Source: Cydia pomonella (lineage: Eukaryota; Arthropoda; Insecta; Lepidoptera; Tortricidae). From it: 64,000 nt of DNA. Below, one piece after another: positions 42,806 through 54,299 of this stretch (positions within the stretch are counted from its first letter, which is position 1; each line of letters opens with the position of its first letter). Where the stretch lies: NCBI RefSeq assembly GCF_033807575.1, contig NC_084703.1, forward strand, positions 5,518,001 through 5,582,000, given 5' to 3'. The position numbers and the translations under genes were made by a program. A model generated the notes under the pieces. The model did not search any database and was not told the origin of the DNA. It saw only the letters and a list, made by a program, of their open reading frames with translations.

Positions 42806-43590
42806 TATTACAGAAGGTGTATATTTTTTGGATATTTTGAAGTTAATTTGTTATAGTTTATTTATTAAGGCTTTAAAGTTTTTTTTATTATGTATAAGAC
42901 TAATTTTATCACGTTAAATTACGGTTACATAGTTCATATTTAATGTTTTCTAGGTGTTCATAATATAACGGTATGTTTATGTGTTACTACTATGGTTAAC
43001 TAGATGTTTAGTTGCCTGTTACTTTCGATATACGCCAAATATAATACATAGTCCTTTAATGTATCTAATATTCATAGACATTAACCAGATAAAAATAACT
43101 TGCGTTGCTTGGGAAATATCTGCATCAAATGCCTAAGAAAAATCAAAACTTTTCGGAAATAAACTGTTAATGACTATTTCAAGTCTGATTAATAAAAGAT
43201 TTTTTTATCTATTTATTTTTGAAAGATTTTAAATACATATATCTCTTATATTTTTGTAAATCATCAAATTTATAATTATAACCTGCCATATTACGCGGCG
43301 CAGTTTTGTGTCCTGGCGTAAATTGTTGTATAATATTCAGATATAACTTACAATTTTACTCGTAATAAAAATACAGCTTTATACCATATATTCAGACAGC
43401 AACAAAAGATCTAGATGTTCTTACCTATTGAGCTATTGAATTAGATTTTAGACGTTTACATACTTTATAAATTATAAATATGGTACGCAGCCGATGTCCA
43501 CCGCACAAATGCTTTAACTGTTAATATTAATATGTGTCATTCTTATTATAATCATGACAATTAATAAATATTTAAGTACTTATAGGTATA
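42806..43590. other. No gene seen
   Basis: AT-rich, no feature recognised. Confidence 0.4.
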
Positions 43591-43790
43591 CAGTATGTAT
43601 CTGAACGCAATGCAATTACTCAAACAAAAAAAAAATTGTCTCTCCTAAAGGAAATTTCAACATCAGACCAGCAAAATGTATGAAACAACCAGATTTTTTT
43701 CGCAATTTCAGGACCCATAGTAAAAGTTGCTCAGTATGACCAAATAATAACGGGTTTAAGTAATTGCTTTACGTTCAGATACATGCTGTG
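43591..43790. mobile_element. Foldback element, family G, copy 2
   Basis: Outer arms: CAGTATGTATCTGAACGCAA and GTTCAGATACATGCTGTG, then TGCAATTACT against AGTAATTGC. The core (ATGTATGAAACAACCAGATT, CATAGTAAAAGTTGCTCAGT) is shared with 35418 and 45516. Confidence 0.65.
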
Positions 43791-44337
43791 TAAATCAACC
43801 ATCCGTAAAAATAAGTGTTCATACCCAAAAAAAAACCTAAAAGTTGAGACTTCTTACAAAACATCGCAATGATAAATATCCGCTGGTTTTTGTTTCCTTT
43901 GTTTTTTGTTAGTGTCCTTCAATTTTGCTTTCCATTGTCCCGTCAGGAATGGGGGATGTTCAACACATGTGTTCGAATACTGACTACTTTACTGACTATT
44001 AACAATTATAATCTCCAAGAACCAGATTGACTGTTAAAAAAACATAAGTTAGTTAACTATTTTTACGATAAGTCTCTTCAACCGAATTACATATGTACAT
44101 CTGTCAATGTTCTCTGCACAATAGCTATATTCCTTACTCAGTAGTTAATCCCTTTCCATGTTAACTGTTCGTATCTGTGTCCCATTAAATATAAATTTCC
44201 AATGAATTTAACCTGCCTTTATCTAAGGTTATCGCTCACTAAGGAATAAAAAAAAAATACTATTAAAATTATGACTAGATTGTAAAATTAAAATTGATTT
44301 GAAAGATACCAATTCTAAGACGTCCTGTTATTTTCAG
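43791..44337. other. No gene seen
   Basis: AT-rich, no feature recognised. Confidence 0.4.
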
Positions 44338-44445
44338 TATAGTGTCCGTGTCATCCACGATGACGCGCAGATTTGTCAAATCTAACCTTTAATAACATGA
44401 TAATACGAGTCAAAGCACGCGTCTTCGTGAATGACACGATCTATA
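44338..44445. mobile_element. Foldback element
   Basis: TATAGTGTCCGTGTCATCCA and CGATGACGCG at the left pair with CGCGTCTTCGTGAATGACAC and GATCTATA at the right. A fragment near 58366-58400 (GATCGTGTCATTCACGAAGA) belongs to the same family. Confidence 0.7.
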
Positions 44446-44476
44446 TTCAGGCCTTTAAAGTAGCCTCAGATAAAAA

Positions 44477-45140
44477 GTTAGTCAGGTCATGAGTTCTGTC
44501 ACAGAGGTTTTAGCATTTAATAAAAAAAAGTTTGCCATATTTTAAAAGCTTGTTTTATATTAATCACAAGTTTGTACTTTAGCGAAAACCCTTCAAACTT
44601 AGGGGTTTTTTTTTCAGTAACACGCTCACATTTGATAACCATACTTCAAATACACAGCAATCTTATCAGTCCAATTCGCAGGAACTATGCAGGAACTGTA
44701 TATCAAAATGAAGATAAAAGATCCAGCTTTTACGTGTTATAAGATTCACTATTCTTCGTAAGATTCAAGGATGTTATAAAAGAAAAATAAATAAATAGGG
44801 TTCAATATCACCTTGAACAGGGACCGTATTTTTTGACAGGTTTTTAATACCTTATTCCGAATATAACATAGAATTGTGCAAATCTGAGAGAACACCTTAT
44901 GTTAAATGATATTGTAATTTATAATGTAATTTAACGTAACGGATAACTTACAATAGAATTTAATGTAATTTGCTCCCTCAGCTTTGCATAATTCTATCTA
45001 ATCTTCAGAAAAACTTACAAAAAAATAATGTCACAAATACGCTCCCTGTTCAAGGTGATATTGATATGAATAATAAGGAAACCATACATAATTTTTCAAC
45101 AGTAAATATCTTTGTGACAGAACTTATGACCTGACTAAGC
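44477..45140. mobile_element. Large foldback element with two tiers of arms
   Basis: Outer arms: AGTTAGTCAGGTCATGAGTT and CTGTCACAGA at the left; TTGTGACAGAACTTATGACC and TGACTAAGC at the right. Inner arms: TCAATATCACCTTGAACAGG at 44802 and CCCTGTTCAAGGTGATATTG at 45044. It may be one element or one inserted in another. No transposase frame. Confidence 0.7.
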
Positions 45141-45515
45141 ACTTAGGTAATCACTGAGATTGCGTTAAATCGATCCCTTTGTCACACTTGGTAAGACAAA
45201 AAAAAATGAAGTACAACGTCCGTTGAACGGACAAGTCCGGAACTAAAAGGAATCATATTTCAGACATACTCGTACCAATCTAATTGTGCCATTTTTAGGT
45301 AACGTGTGAGCGAAAACCATTCCTTAATTATAATTCTAGGGATATGGCTTTATATTTATTATGAACATGTACTAGTTCTAAGCTTTATAATGTCCGTGTT
45401 TACTGTTGTATTTGTCTATATGTATACTCAATAAACTTTACTGTCAGTCAATTCAATTTTTTTTGACATTCCCGTAGGACACTTTGTAGTTTCAATATAA
45501 AAAGGGTGTGTATGT
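45141..45515. other. No gene seen
   Basis: AT-rich, no feature recognised. Confidence 0.4.
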
Positions 45516-45748
45516 AGTCACCTGCAATAATTTACGGGCTGAATATATAAGTCATATTGAGCAACATTTACTGTCGGCCAATACCAAAACCGCGAAAAAA
45601 AAACTCTCCCACAGAATATGTCAAGGTCAGACAGCCAAAATGTTTGAAACAGCCAATTTTTTCGTGACTTCGGGGTTGGTCTTATCGTAAAGGTGGCTCA
45701 GTGTAACCTACTCGTATATATTCATCTCGTAAATTATTGCAGGTAGTC
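45516..45748. mobile_element. Foldback element, family G, copy 3
   Basis: Outer arms: TAGTCACCTGCAATAATTTA and TAAATTATTGCAGGTAGTC. The core (AATGTTTGAAACAGCCAATT, TTTCGTGACTTCGGGGTTGG) is shared with 35418 and 43591. Confidence 0.65.
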
Positions 45749-46747
45749 AGCCAAATAAACATCCTGAATATAAGTTTCTATATCTATCGTCTAGCCGGCT
45801 ACAAATCGAAATATCCCGTTACAAATATAATTTTATACTGACGAAAGAATTATTCTGGGTACAGTGGAATAATGGCATAATATTTGCTAATATCCATGTG
45901 GCATGAACATGGATATTAAGACATAGGTAAGTATATAAAATACATTATTAGTCGTCATATTTTCATAACGAAGATAACATATTTAAATGAAATTTAATTC
46001 AAACATACAATTCAGCTGCTATCATTAGGCCCAGAAACCTGATACTTTACAAACTTGACATGGCCCTACCGTGCACCAATATCGGCAAAAAGAAAAGAGT
46101 GTTAAAGTGACGACGTTAAGCGTCATTGGCAAGAAATGTATTACGACGTTTTTTTATTAGCATCAGGGTTGAATATGCTAGTGATACTGAGGAAAGAACC
46201 TAAAAACACCAGGTACTGATCTTTTTTAGAAATAACTCCAGTGCCTCTCGCGCGGGTCAATACATGTAACAAGTATGAGTGAAAATAGTCAAATGCACGA
46301 TTCATAACTAAATTACATAATTTATATATATGTTTATTAATTAAATGTCAAAATGTTCGTTCCCAGTGTATTTCGATCGTATCTATTACGCTGGAATTTT
46401 TTAAACGTGTTCTTATATGGCGAGTATTTTAAAATTGTAAGGTAATTAACTAATATACTTATTGGATTCTTTCTCTAATATTTGCGATTCACGCATGATT
46501 TGCGGAATAAGGTACCTGACTCAGTATTCGGTTTACCCAAATACACAGTATTGTTTGAGAGGTGATACTCTTTAGCGCCCTAAAGTAACTTTGGTTATAA
46601 TTTTATTAATGTAGGAAAAAAAATAAACATTTTTTAAAATTAAGTTTGTTTTTAAAATGTTATAATAAATGTATATTCTCCTGGTGGAAATATAAATTAT
46701 AATTATTAATATTAATTATAATTATTTTATTTTAATTATTATTATTG
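45749..46747. other. No gene seen
   Basis: AT-rich, no feature recognised. Confidence 0.4.
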
Positions 46748-46892
46748 GGATATAAATAAATATTTAAGGACAATCTTAGCCCCAAACTAAGCAAAGCTTG
46801 TACTGTGGGTACTAGGCGACGATATACATATGTATATAGATTAATACATACTTATATACATAAAAAAACACCAATGACTCATGCACAAATAT
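46748..46892 (-). mobile_element. Truncated SINE body, inverted relative to 22902
   Basis: On the minus strand it reads ATTTGTGCATGAGTCATTGG, then the TATCGTCGCCTAGTACCCAC region, then ACTAAGATTGTCC. These are counterparts of the body of the SINE at 22902-23180. The tRNA-like head is missing. Confidence 0.65.
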
Positions 46893-48184
46893 TTAGATTC
46901 TGAGTAAGGAAAATCCAAATAAAATTAAATACCAATTTGTAAAATCAATTTCGGTACTTAAAAGACCAATATTTTTCTGATGTAAGTGAAAACAATAGAG
47001 ATAATGCTAATGTAAAGGTTAAGTAACAAAATAATTAATATAATATATAATGATTCACATAATGGTGGGAACCATGGAATAACATAATTAAGCTCGTGTT
47101 ATATATACAAATGTGTTATGTAATATGTTATGTTGTTATAGGAAACGGAAGCATACGTAAGACGCGATTAAACTTTATAAAAGGATAGTCTCCGTCATTA
47201 ATCGTTGAGCCATTAAGCTTAAAATATTATTATTAAGTATTATTAGTTTTGTCCGTTTTATGTTAACCTGTTTATGTGCAATAAAGTGACATACATACAT
47301 ATATATTATTATTAGTCACTAATTTATTTAAATTCAACACAAACGATCTCCGAGTTTGTGGTAACTGAATTGTCAAACATCAGCGTTTGACAGCTATTTA
47401 ACGCATAATGTACGCTAATACCTACCCAAGTCGAACATGACCATCTACAATAATCGCTCTGGGAAGTAGACCTCGCGAATTTCCATGACGGCATTTTGTA
47501 ATATTTCTACAAACTAAATTAAAAAAAAAAGTTTTAAGTATATTCTAGGTTATCTAACCTACTCACCTAGCTTCAAAGGAATCGGTAACAGAAATACGAT
47601 CTGTAAAGAAGAACATCCGGGCATACGAAATAATGTTTGCCCACGCCGAAACTGAGACCTTTGCTTTATATAGGTACTATATTAGTTGTCAAATTAATAT
47701 AATACGACTTCATACATACAGTAAAATCTTTGATACCTTATTTGTTATTCTGCACTTACGCTATTTAATTGTCAAATGTAGAAAACAGAAATGTCAGTTC
47801 AACACTCGTTTTTGTCAGGAATATTCCTAGGTACAGGTGTTGTGACCCCGAGGTTTACATGCTCCGTGTATTAGGTAAGTCACCTGCGGTATTAGTAATC
47901 AGTGTATTACAATGAGTTGGTAGATAAATAAACAATGTCAAATAGGTTATGATTCGATAAACACAATAAGTTTGTTGTTCTTCATAGATATAGTTACATG
48001 GTGGTACCTTAAAAAATAATTAAAGCATATGTACATCTTTATCGTGCCTACGCTAATGAGTAATAGGGAGTATTACTGCAATGTTCTGCAGCCAGAAAGC
48101 AGCACATATTATAACCCATAGAGTAACTTATTTATATTATGCCTTAAACAGATTTTTTAGAAGATTTCACCATGACATTGACAG
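46893..48184. other. No gene seen
   Basis: AT-rich, with an unsupported frame at 47633-47830. AAATAAATATTTA-type low complexity is common. Confidence 0.4.
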
Positions 48185-48270
48185 AGGTAGGCCTCTGTAC
48201 ATCAAGACAGTTTATTTACAGAGGCCTACCGCGAAACGCAAAAATTGAATTTTCGTTATCTGCGTAATAT
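48185..48270. mobile_element. Fragment of the GGGCCTAC foldback family
   Basis: AGAGGTAGGCCTCTGTAC lies near CAGAGGCCTACCGCGAAACG and AAAATTGAATTTTCG. The same start as 55011-55140 and 22252. Confidence 0.5.
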
Positions 48271-48891
48271 GTATCCCCCCCTATCCAGCAGTTTTTAATA
48301 CCTAAATAACCTAAATGTTAAAAAAATAATATATAAATTTAGGTTATTTGGGCATTGGATATCTCTAATTGTACACTTTATATTATCCTTCCTGTCCTTA
48401 TTACATTTCTTTACAATAAAATTCTTTTGTTTTTGTACCTAAAAGTAGTAGACAGGAGGAGATTTAGTGACCACGTACAATTACTTAGAAACTGAGCTCC
48501 ACGCTCTTCATGATAAGGTTGAAAATCATTTGCTTTTATTTGAAAATATTACTTTTACAAACAAGTGAAGGTAGCATATGTGTATGACTTGGGCCGTCTA
48601 GGCTTTAAAAACCATGTCGATGGTATCTTCAATCAATTGAGTATCATCTTATAACATTTTAAATGTTGAATTACGAAACAAAGTGATCATTACTGATCAT
48701 CCTATAACTATACAAACACAAACACGAATCAATATAAGCAACATGTATACAAATCCCGAGACCATTGTTAGATATATTCGAGAGCCGTTATGAGGGTGGT
48801 ATCTATTAAAAACCCTCAGTAACTAAATAAAGGTTTTAAACAACCTCTGTGTTGTTCGCGCAGCTGCACAGATCTTATCACATAAAACAAA
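48271..48891. other. Upstream region of the bipolar-charge protein gene
   Basis: No coding content. The last 50 bp (GTGTTGTTCGCGCAGCTGCA and on) are the likely 5' untranslated region of the gene that starts at 48892. A clear TATA box was not identified. Confidence 0.3.
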
Positions 48892-49452
48892 ATGAATAGA
48901 TTATTTATTATAGTAATTTTGCTTGCAATTTTATTGGTGTTCTGCGTGGAATTGAAGAAAAGAGTCGACAACCGAAATTTGAACAAATCTGTATCGTATG
49001 TATTTAGACCCATAAAACCGGGAAAATCACAATTACTACTATTTTTAGCAAACAAAAGAAACAAGATACCGAGCCAGAATCGAAAGCTGGTGAAGGAGAG
49101 AAACACAACACCCCTCATACGACCATTCAAGAAGAAAACTTTCTACGAGCAGCAATTATATAGTATGAGGATGAGCAATGAGATAGAAAGACTGAGGCTC
49201 GTAGCTAAAGACATGAAATCCTCATTTCTGTTCAAATCGGGGGATACAGACGAAGGAGATGAAGACGGGGACAAAAAGATTATAAAAGAAGAAGCCGCTG
49301 AAATACTGGATAGTCAAGTGCAGGTTGAAAGCGAAACTGAAAAGGAGGAAACTGCAAACAAGCAAGAAAATGAACAAATGAATGAAGAAATTCAAGAAAA
49401 CGAAGATGAACAAGAAAGTGATCATGAATATATAATATCTCTCGCGTGGTAG
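48892..49452 (+). CDS. Secreted or anchored protein with basic N half and acidic C half, unrecognised
   Basis: 186 residues in a single exon, with a good AAAACAAAATG start context. Residues 1-20 are a hydrophobic leader (RLFIIVILLAILLVFCVE), a signal peptide or anchor. Residues 21-110 are strongly basic (KKR, KRNK, KKK clusters). After about residue 117 the chain turns very acidic and glutamate-rich (GDTDEGDEDGD, then many E and Q) and ends EYIISLAW. No cysteine is present after the leader and no domain is recognised. The acidic end may neutralise or chaperone the basic part, as in some pro-proteins, but that is inference. N71 (NTT) is a possible glycosylation site. The gene is in the same stretch as two other small secreted-protein genes. 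It could be lineage-specific. Confidence 0.6.
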   Translation: MNRLFIIVILLAILLVFCVELKKRVDNRNLNKSVSYVFRPIKPGKSQLLLFLANKRNKIPSQNRKLVKERNTTPLIRPFKKKTFYEQQLYSMRMSNEIERLRLVAKDMKSSFLFKSGDTDEGDEDGDKKIIKEEAAEILDSQVQVESETEKEETANKQENEQMNEEIQENEDEQESDHEYIISLAW

Positions 49453-50774
49453 AACTTTTCATCTACGGTAGGTAACGTTTGAGTGATTTGAGTTTTTTAA
49501 CCTTCCGTATATAAATAGTTTTTAACAGATACAGATCATAGTTGTACAAGCCACTTTATTTAAATTCGATATTATCATGTTATTTCTATCGAGCCTCATA
49601 GGTGGAAAATGTACCAAAATTGTTATACTTTCTCCGTTACTTCCATTACGTTCTTGTAACGCACATGAAATCCATAAAAATGGTAATTTAAAAAAACTTG
49701 GTATCGGAAGAGGTCGGGATTCTGAGTAGGTGTCGGGCCACGCATAATACCTCGGGCTCCGTACAAAACACCAGAAAGGGCTTGTCTTCCCGGCAATTAT
49801 GTCAATTTTTTTTTGAAAAAATAACTCATGATGGGTCAACCGATTGTGCGCAAATTAATTTTCGTAGGTTATTAATTTATTGAAGTATATTTTTTTCAAA
49901 TCTATTTTCTTTGCTAAACTTCGGGGATAAGGAAGGAGGGGTTACATTTTCCTACATAGGTATATAAATGTTTTTCACTATTAAAAACAAGTGTACAGTG
50001 AATTACCTTTGTTGAAAAATAAAAGAATGGACTGTTAATAATATCATAAGTACTGTAATATCACCTACTGATTATCTATCTCAGTTCTCATAACAGTTGA
50101 ATATCTTCAATGATAAATTATACCTGTATACAGTATGTGTAATTAGTTACAGTACTGTTTTTGCAAAGAATAAAAAAAAACAGTAACTGTGTTTGGCCTC
50201 ATTTTTCTCACGTTTAATATCTTATACTTAACCTAGAATTTGCAGTGACAGAGTGTGTAAGTGCCAACATAAACGTTACATTATTACTATGTAAATATGA
50301 AGTTTATAGTTGTAGTTCCATAACACTTTGTTAGGTATTTCAAAATCTGTGCCAAGTTAGCTTAGACAGAGAGATTCTTGGAGCTGTTGGAGTTTTAGTG
50401 AAGTTCATATGGATGTCAGGAGGGGCATTCCATATCCACATAAAAACATTCTACTTTGTCGGGGACGTAGCGCGTATATCAGCTAAAGTACCTTAATAAT
50501 CTGCAGAAATCTGTACTTACTTATATATCGTTGAGTTTACAACATCAAACGTAACCACGCCAAATATTGGCTTCTTAGTTTTATCACAAATGTTAAGCAA
50601 ATAACGTCACGTACCCTACACTGGAATGCCCCAGGAGCTCGCAGAAGCTCCATGTTTTGTCACTAGGAGCTGATGTACTTTCTTGTTTAGATTAAAGTCA
50701 TTGTTAATTATGTGTCAAAGAATAAAATGTAACAGTAAGGACAGGTAAATGAAGTTTAAAGCTAGGATTTACGC
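49453..50774. other. No gene seen
   Basis: Frames near 49522-49883 overlap on both strands and have no support. The rest is AT-rich and holds nothing recognised. Confidence 0.4.
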
Positions 50775-50780
50775 TTTATT
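50775..50780 (-). terminator. Polyadenylation signal of the glycosyltransferase gene
   Basis: TTTATT on the plus strand, AATAAA on the minus strand, about 210 bp after the stop codon of the family 92 glycosyltransferase. Confidence 0.5.
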
Positions 50781-50988
50781 TTGAACAGCATTTTAGGAAA
50801 GGATATTTACTGGTGTTGCTATAATATGAACCGGAACTTACAACAGGAACATATACAGTTCCGAACCGGAAACCTTCACTAACTTTTTGCATGCGTACAA
50901 GGTACTGGGACCTAACTGCTGGAAAACCGTAGTGTAGTATAGTACTTTGAAGATAGGGAAGGTTTCCGAATCTGAACTATCTCAGGTC

Positions 50989-52617
50989 TTATTGGGCTGG
51001 TGACCTAGAGTTAGCCGGCATATGAGTAGACGAGGTGTTGTTAGTGGAGGGCTTGGGACGTATTAGCCCTAACTCGGTGAGTGCTTGCGTGACGCGAGGG
51101 ACAAGCTGGTCAGCCCACCGCCACAGAACGGCGTCGCGCACTGGCTCGGCGCGCACTTCCTTGCTCAGCTCACGTGCGCAGTTGGCGCGGTAGTGGTGCA
51201 GACGCGCCTGTGTAGTGCCCATCGGGTACGCCGAGCACTGCCCGCCAATGCACGATATTGGAAAGTGGTTGTGCAGTGCTAGCACGCGTCCCGTCTCGTG
51301 GAACGCCTTGATGTTCGAGTCGGGTTTTGTGAAGTTGCGCGTGCGGTGGACGTGCTGCAGCATGTACATGTAACTCGGCGCGCCCGTCTCCAAGCAAAGG
51401 GTGGGCTCCTGCTCGTCTAGGTAATATACATTTCGCGCGAAGTAGGAAGAGCGAGGTGGTTTCCCTGACATCGGCGCGGCTAGTGACGTCACACGCTTCA
51501 GTAGCGATTTCCAATCGGGGTCTTGCATCGGCACGATAACTTCATCGATGTCCAACAACGTCAGCCAGCGGTACTGGTACATGTGCCGGTACAGACAGTC
51601 ATTGTAGGGCACCAATTCCATCTGTCGTTTGTAAGTCAATCTCTTCTTCATATAAATGTGCCGCAGACTCGGAAAGTTAGGCTGCCCGCCTGGCAGGGTG
51701 ATCGGCGTGATATCCACTAATCCCCGCGCGCGGTAGTACGCTAGAACTTTGCTGATGTTGGGATGGACTTCAAATTCGTAGAAGAATATTTTGTCGGCGC
51801 CCAGCAACCGCACGAGCTCAATCCACTCAACGAGGCGCATGGATATGTCCTCGTGCTGGAAATCAAGCCCCTTGACACAGATGGCGAACTCCTTTTGCGT
51901 ACGGTCGGGCGGCTCATCGAAGTGCACGCGCAAGCAGTTGGTGGCGCGGTCGCACGGTTGCTCCACCAGTGACACGGCAGCGGGTCGCAGCGCGCGCACG
52001 TCGGCCGGTAGCGCGCACACTACCAGGTACGGCAGCAGCGCGCCGTCGCGGTAGTTACCCCACACACTGGGCCACATGTACACGTACTCCAGTATGAGTA
52101 CCACCACAGGGCCGGATCGTTCTTCGAACCAGAGCTGGCAGTACGTGGCCAGCTTCGGCTGGATGCGGTCGTGCACGGCCAGCAGTCGCACGGTGGGGCC
52201 AGTGTGCGAGGTGTTTCGAGCATCAAGATAGGCACCGTAAAGATGGAATACGCCCTGACTCGTGCGCAGCGTTTGCCAGTACATATCGGAATACTCGAGG
52301 TCGAACACTGAGGGAAATGGCGCGCAGTCTTTTGACTTATAAGATTTGTTCACCTCGTAGCGATGCTTGAGCCAGTAGGTGAGCGGGAGGGAGGGGAGAT
52401 GCCGCTCGGCGTCGATGAGCAGATTTTCATCCCTTGGCTCAATTTCGGGGTCGGACGGCAACGGGGGTCGGGGTATAGGTGTTGTCGAGGTAGGCGGAGC
52501 GCGCTGACGTGCAGGCAGCCATAGCGCGCACAGGCTCGTCCAACACACCAGTAGCAGAAGTGCGCGCACGCTGCGCCGGCCCAACTGTCTCTGCATAACA
52601 CCGCCCTCACTGCCCAT
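50989..52617 (-). CDS. Family 92 glycosyltransferase (GT92/DUF23), type II Golgi membrane protein
   Basis: 542 residues from the chosen Met (MGSEGGVMQRQ...); an in-frame Met 33 bp upstream at 52650 exists. An acceptor-like CACCTTCCAG lies directly before GTCATGGGC, so the shorter start after a 5' UTR intron is preferred. Numbering from 52650, a cytoplasmic basic tip is followed by one membrane anchor (about 29-45) and a Pro-rich stem (46-75). The lumenal catalytic domain starts near KEFAICVKGLDF (253-264). It continues through LLGADKIFFYEFE and the metal-binding motif DIDEVIVP (367-374), and ends near LHHYRANC (484-491). This layout is that of GT92 enzymes; the worm member GALT-1 adds beta-1,4-galactose to core fucose of N-glycans. 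The insect substrate is unknown. The coding sequence is GC-rich, unlike its surroundings, and has no visible coding intron. Confidence 0.85.
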   Translation of the reverse strand: MGSEGGVMQRQLGRRSVRALLLLVCWTSLCALWLPARQRAPPTSTTPIPRPPLPSDPEIEPRDENLLIDAERHLPSLPLTYWLKHRYEVNKSYKSKDCAPFPSVFDLEYSDMYWQTLRTSQGVFHLYGAYLDARNTSHTGPTVRLLAVHDRIQPKLATYCQLWFEERSGPVVVLILEYVYMWPSVWGNYRDGALLPYLVVCALPADVRALRPAAVSLVEQPCDRATNCLRVHFDEPPDRTQKEFAICVKGLDFQHEDISMRLVEWIELVRLLGADKIFFYEFEVHPNISKVLAYYRARGLVDITPITLPGGQPNFPSLRHIYMKKRLTYKRQMELVPYNDCLYRHMYQYRWLTLLDIDEVIVPMQDPDWKSLLKRVTSLAAPMSGKPPRSSYFARNVYYLDEQEPTLCLETGAPSYMYMLQHVHRTRNFTKPDSNIKAFHETGRVLALHNHFPISCIGGQCSAYPMGTTQARLHHYRANCARELSKEVRAEPVRDAVLWRWADQLVPRVTQALTELGLIRPKPSTNNTSSTHMPANSRSPAQ

Positions 52618-53233
52618 GACCTGGAAGGTGCAACATAGGACAACAATCATAATGAATTATAGCTAATAGGTAAGCACTTTGATAAGTTGTTTTTCTGTCC
52701 ATGAAGTTTATACACAATGTTCTGTTTTAACATAAATAATAATTCATTAATAAGACTAGTTTTTGGTCCGAACCAGAAACATTAACTACAACTCTCCACA
52801 AGTAAATTAAGATTACCTATAATCTCTGAAGGACGTCGACGCCAGGAAATCGGCCCTGACACCATCAGTGTCGGTTGTTTTGAGTGCTACCACGGCCAGC
52901 TCACTTCACCTGAGTGGTTCAGGTATCGCGTAAACACCAGAGGCATCGGCAGGGCGAAAATTATGAAAAGTTTGGAAGAGTGGAAACGGTTACAAGGCAA
53001 GACATATTATTACATTGGCGCCTACTTAGCGGGACTACATGTCACTGTCATATATCATGTCATGGTCAACGAAAATAAGTTTTAACAAAAGAAGCAACTA
53101 CAAATGTGTTCAAACCTTTACACCTTTTATTATGTTATGGAGTGTGGATTTCCACTTTCCATACTTTATGTTTAACACGATCACTGACGTTGGGCTCGAA
53201 ATCTACCAATCCGTCAAAATCAAATGCTACTAC
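52618..53233. other. Upstream region of the glycosyltransferase gene
   Basis: Presumably holds the 5' untranslated part or intron of the minus-strand gene. No other gene is recognised; the small frames at 53039 and 53106 are unsupported. Confidence 0.35.
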
Positions 53234-54060
53234 TATGGAGTGTGGAATTAAAAAGAGTGAAATCTCTTATGGTAGAACTGTTGAAAAAGTGTCCAGGCGT
53301 CAGCTATAAATATTTGTTCCAAATCTCTCCAGAGTAGCGCTAGAGTAGCTAAGAACCTAGGCGTTATTGACAATATTGACGGAGTGAAGTGCGCTGTATA
53401 TGATTTGATTTTTTTTGTTCAGTTAAGGTTTTTTGATGACACTTTTTGGTACATGGAGATCCCATTCCTTACCTCCACCTTCCATAGCTACTACGCTGTC
53501 ATGACGCTGTCTATCAAAACCAACCAGAATATTATGGAAGGTAGAGACAAGGAAAAAAATCTCCTTAGGCAGAACTTATGGAGTGTGGATTTAAGAGGAG
53601 AGAAATCTCTTATGATAGAACTGTTGCAAAAGTGTCCAGCTGTCAGCTATAAATAATAGTTCCAAATCTCTCCACAGTAGCGCTAGAGTAGCTAAGAACC
53701 TATTAGGTGTTATTGACGGAGTGAAGTGTGCTGTCTATGATTTGATTTTTTTGTTCAAGTACTCTAGGTATTGTAGCGCCATCTATTTAAGCTTTTTTGA
53801 TGACACTTTTTGGTATATGGAGATTTCTAGCAGAACTGTTGCAAAAGTGTCCAGCTGTCAGCTATAAATAATAGTTCCAAATCTCTCCAGAGTAGCGCTA
53901 GGGTAGCTAAGAACCTGGGCGTTATTGACGGAGTGAAGTGCGCTGTCTATGATTAGATTTTTTTCTCAAGTATTCTAGGTATTGTAGCGCCACCTATTTA
54001 TGGTTTTTGTCGGTAAATTTTTGGTATATGGAGTTTATGTTCCTTGCCTGTACCTTCCAT
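53234..54060. repeat. Degenerate tandem repeat, three units of about 215-345 bp
   Basis: Blocks TAGAACTGTTG, AAAGTGTCCAG, CAGCTATAAATA, GTTCCAAATCTCTCCA, AGTAGCGCTAGAGTAGCTAA, GAACCT, TTATTGACGGAGTGAAGTG and GACACTTTTTGGTA recur in order. The TAGAACTGTTG anchors are at about 53273, 53617 and 53831. The first interval also holds an extra segment with CTTCCATAGCTACTACG. Units 2 and 3 share AGGTATTGTAGCGCCA. It is not known to be a gene; the short frames across it are not conserved between units. Confidence 0.8.
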
Positions 54061-54299
54061 ACAGAATATGTTTCAGTACTAAGCGTAAAAATTACTGACA
54101 ACTTGAACTTGCTTAACTCTGTATTTTTGTTTTAGTTGTTAATAACAAATTATTAATTCCCTATTAACATCCTGTACGTGTATGTACCATGTATATGAAT
54201 TACATACGTGCCAATAATATTGCCGCTGTAGCTTCATTTAAAACAATGTAGAAGGCTCTCAGTTTCGAATGCGGAAGCACGGACGAACTCGCTGAGATA

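Noticed and set aside
51085..52054. Several plus-strand frames inside the glycosyltransferase
   Set aside because: GC-rich antisense shadows of the minus-strand coding sequence, without domains.
53384..53656. 90-residue frame in the tandem repeat
   Set aside because: Its reading is not preserved in the other repeat units, so selection for coding is unlikely.
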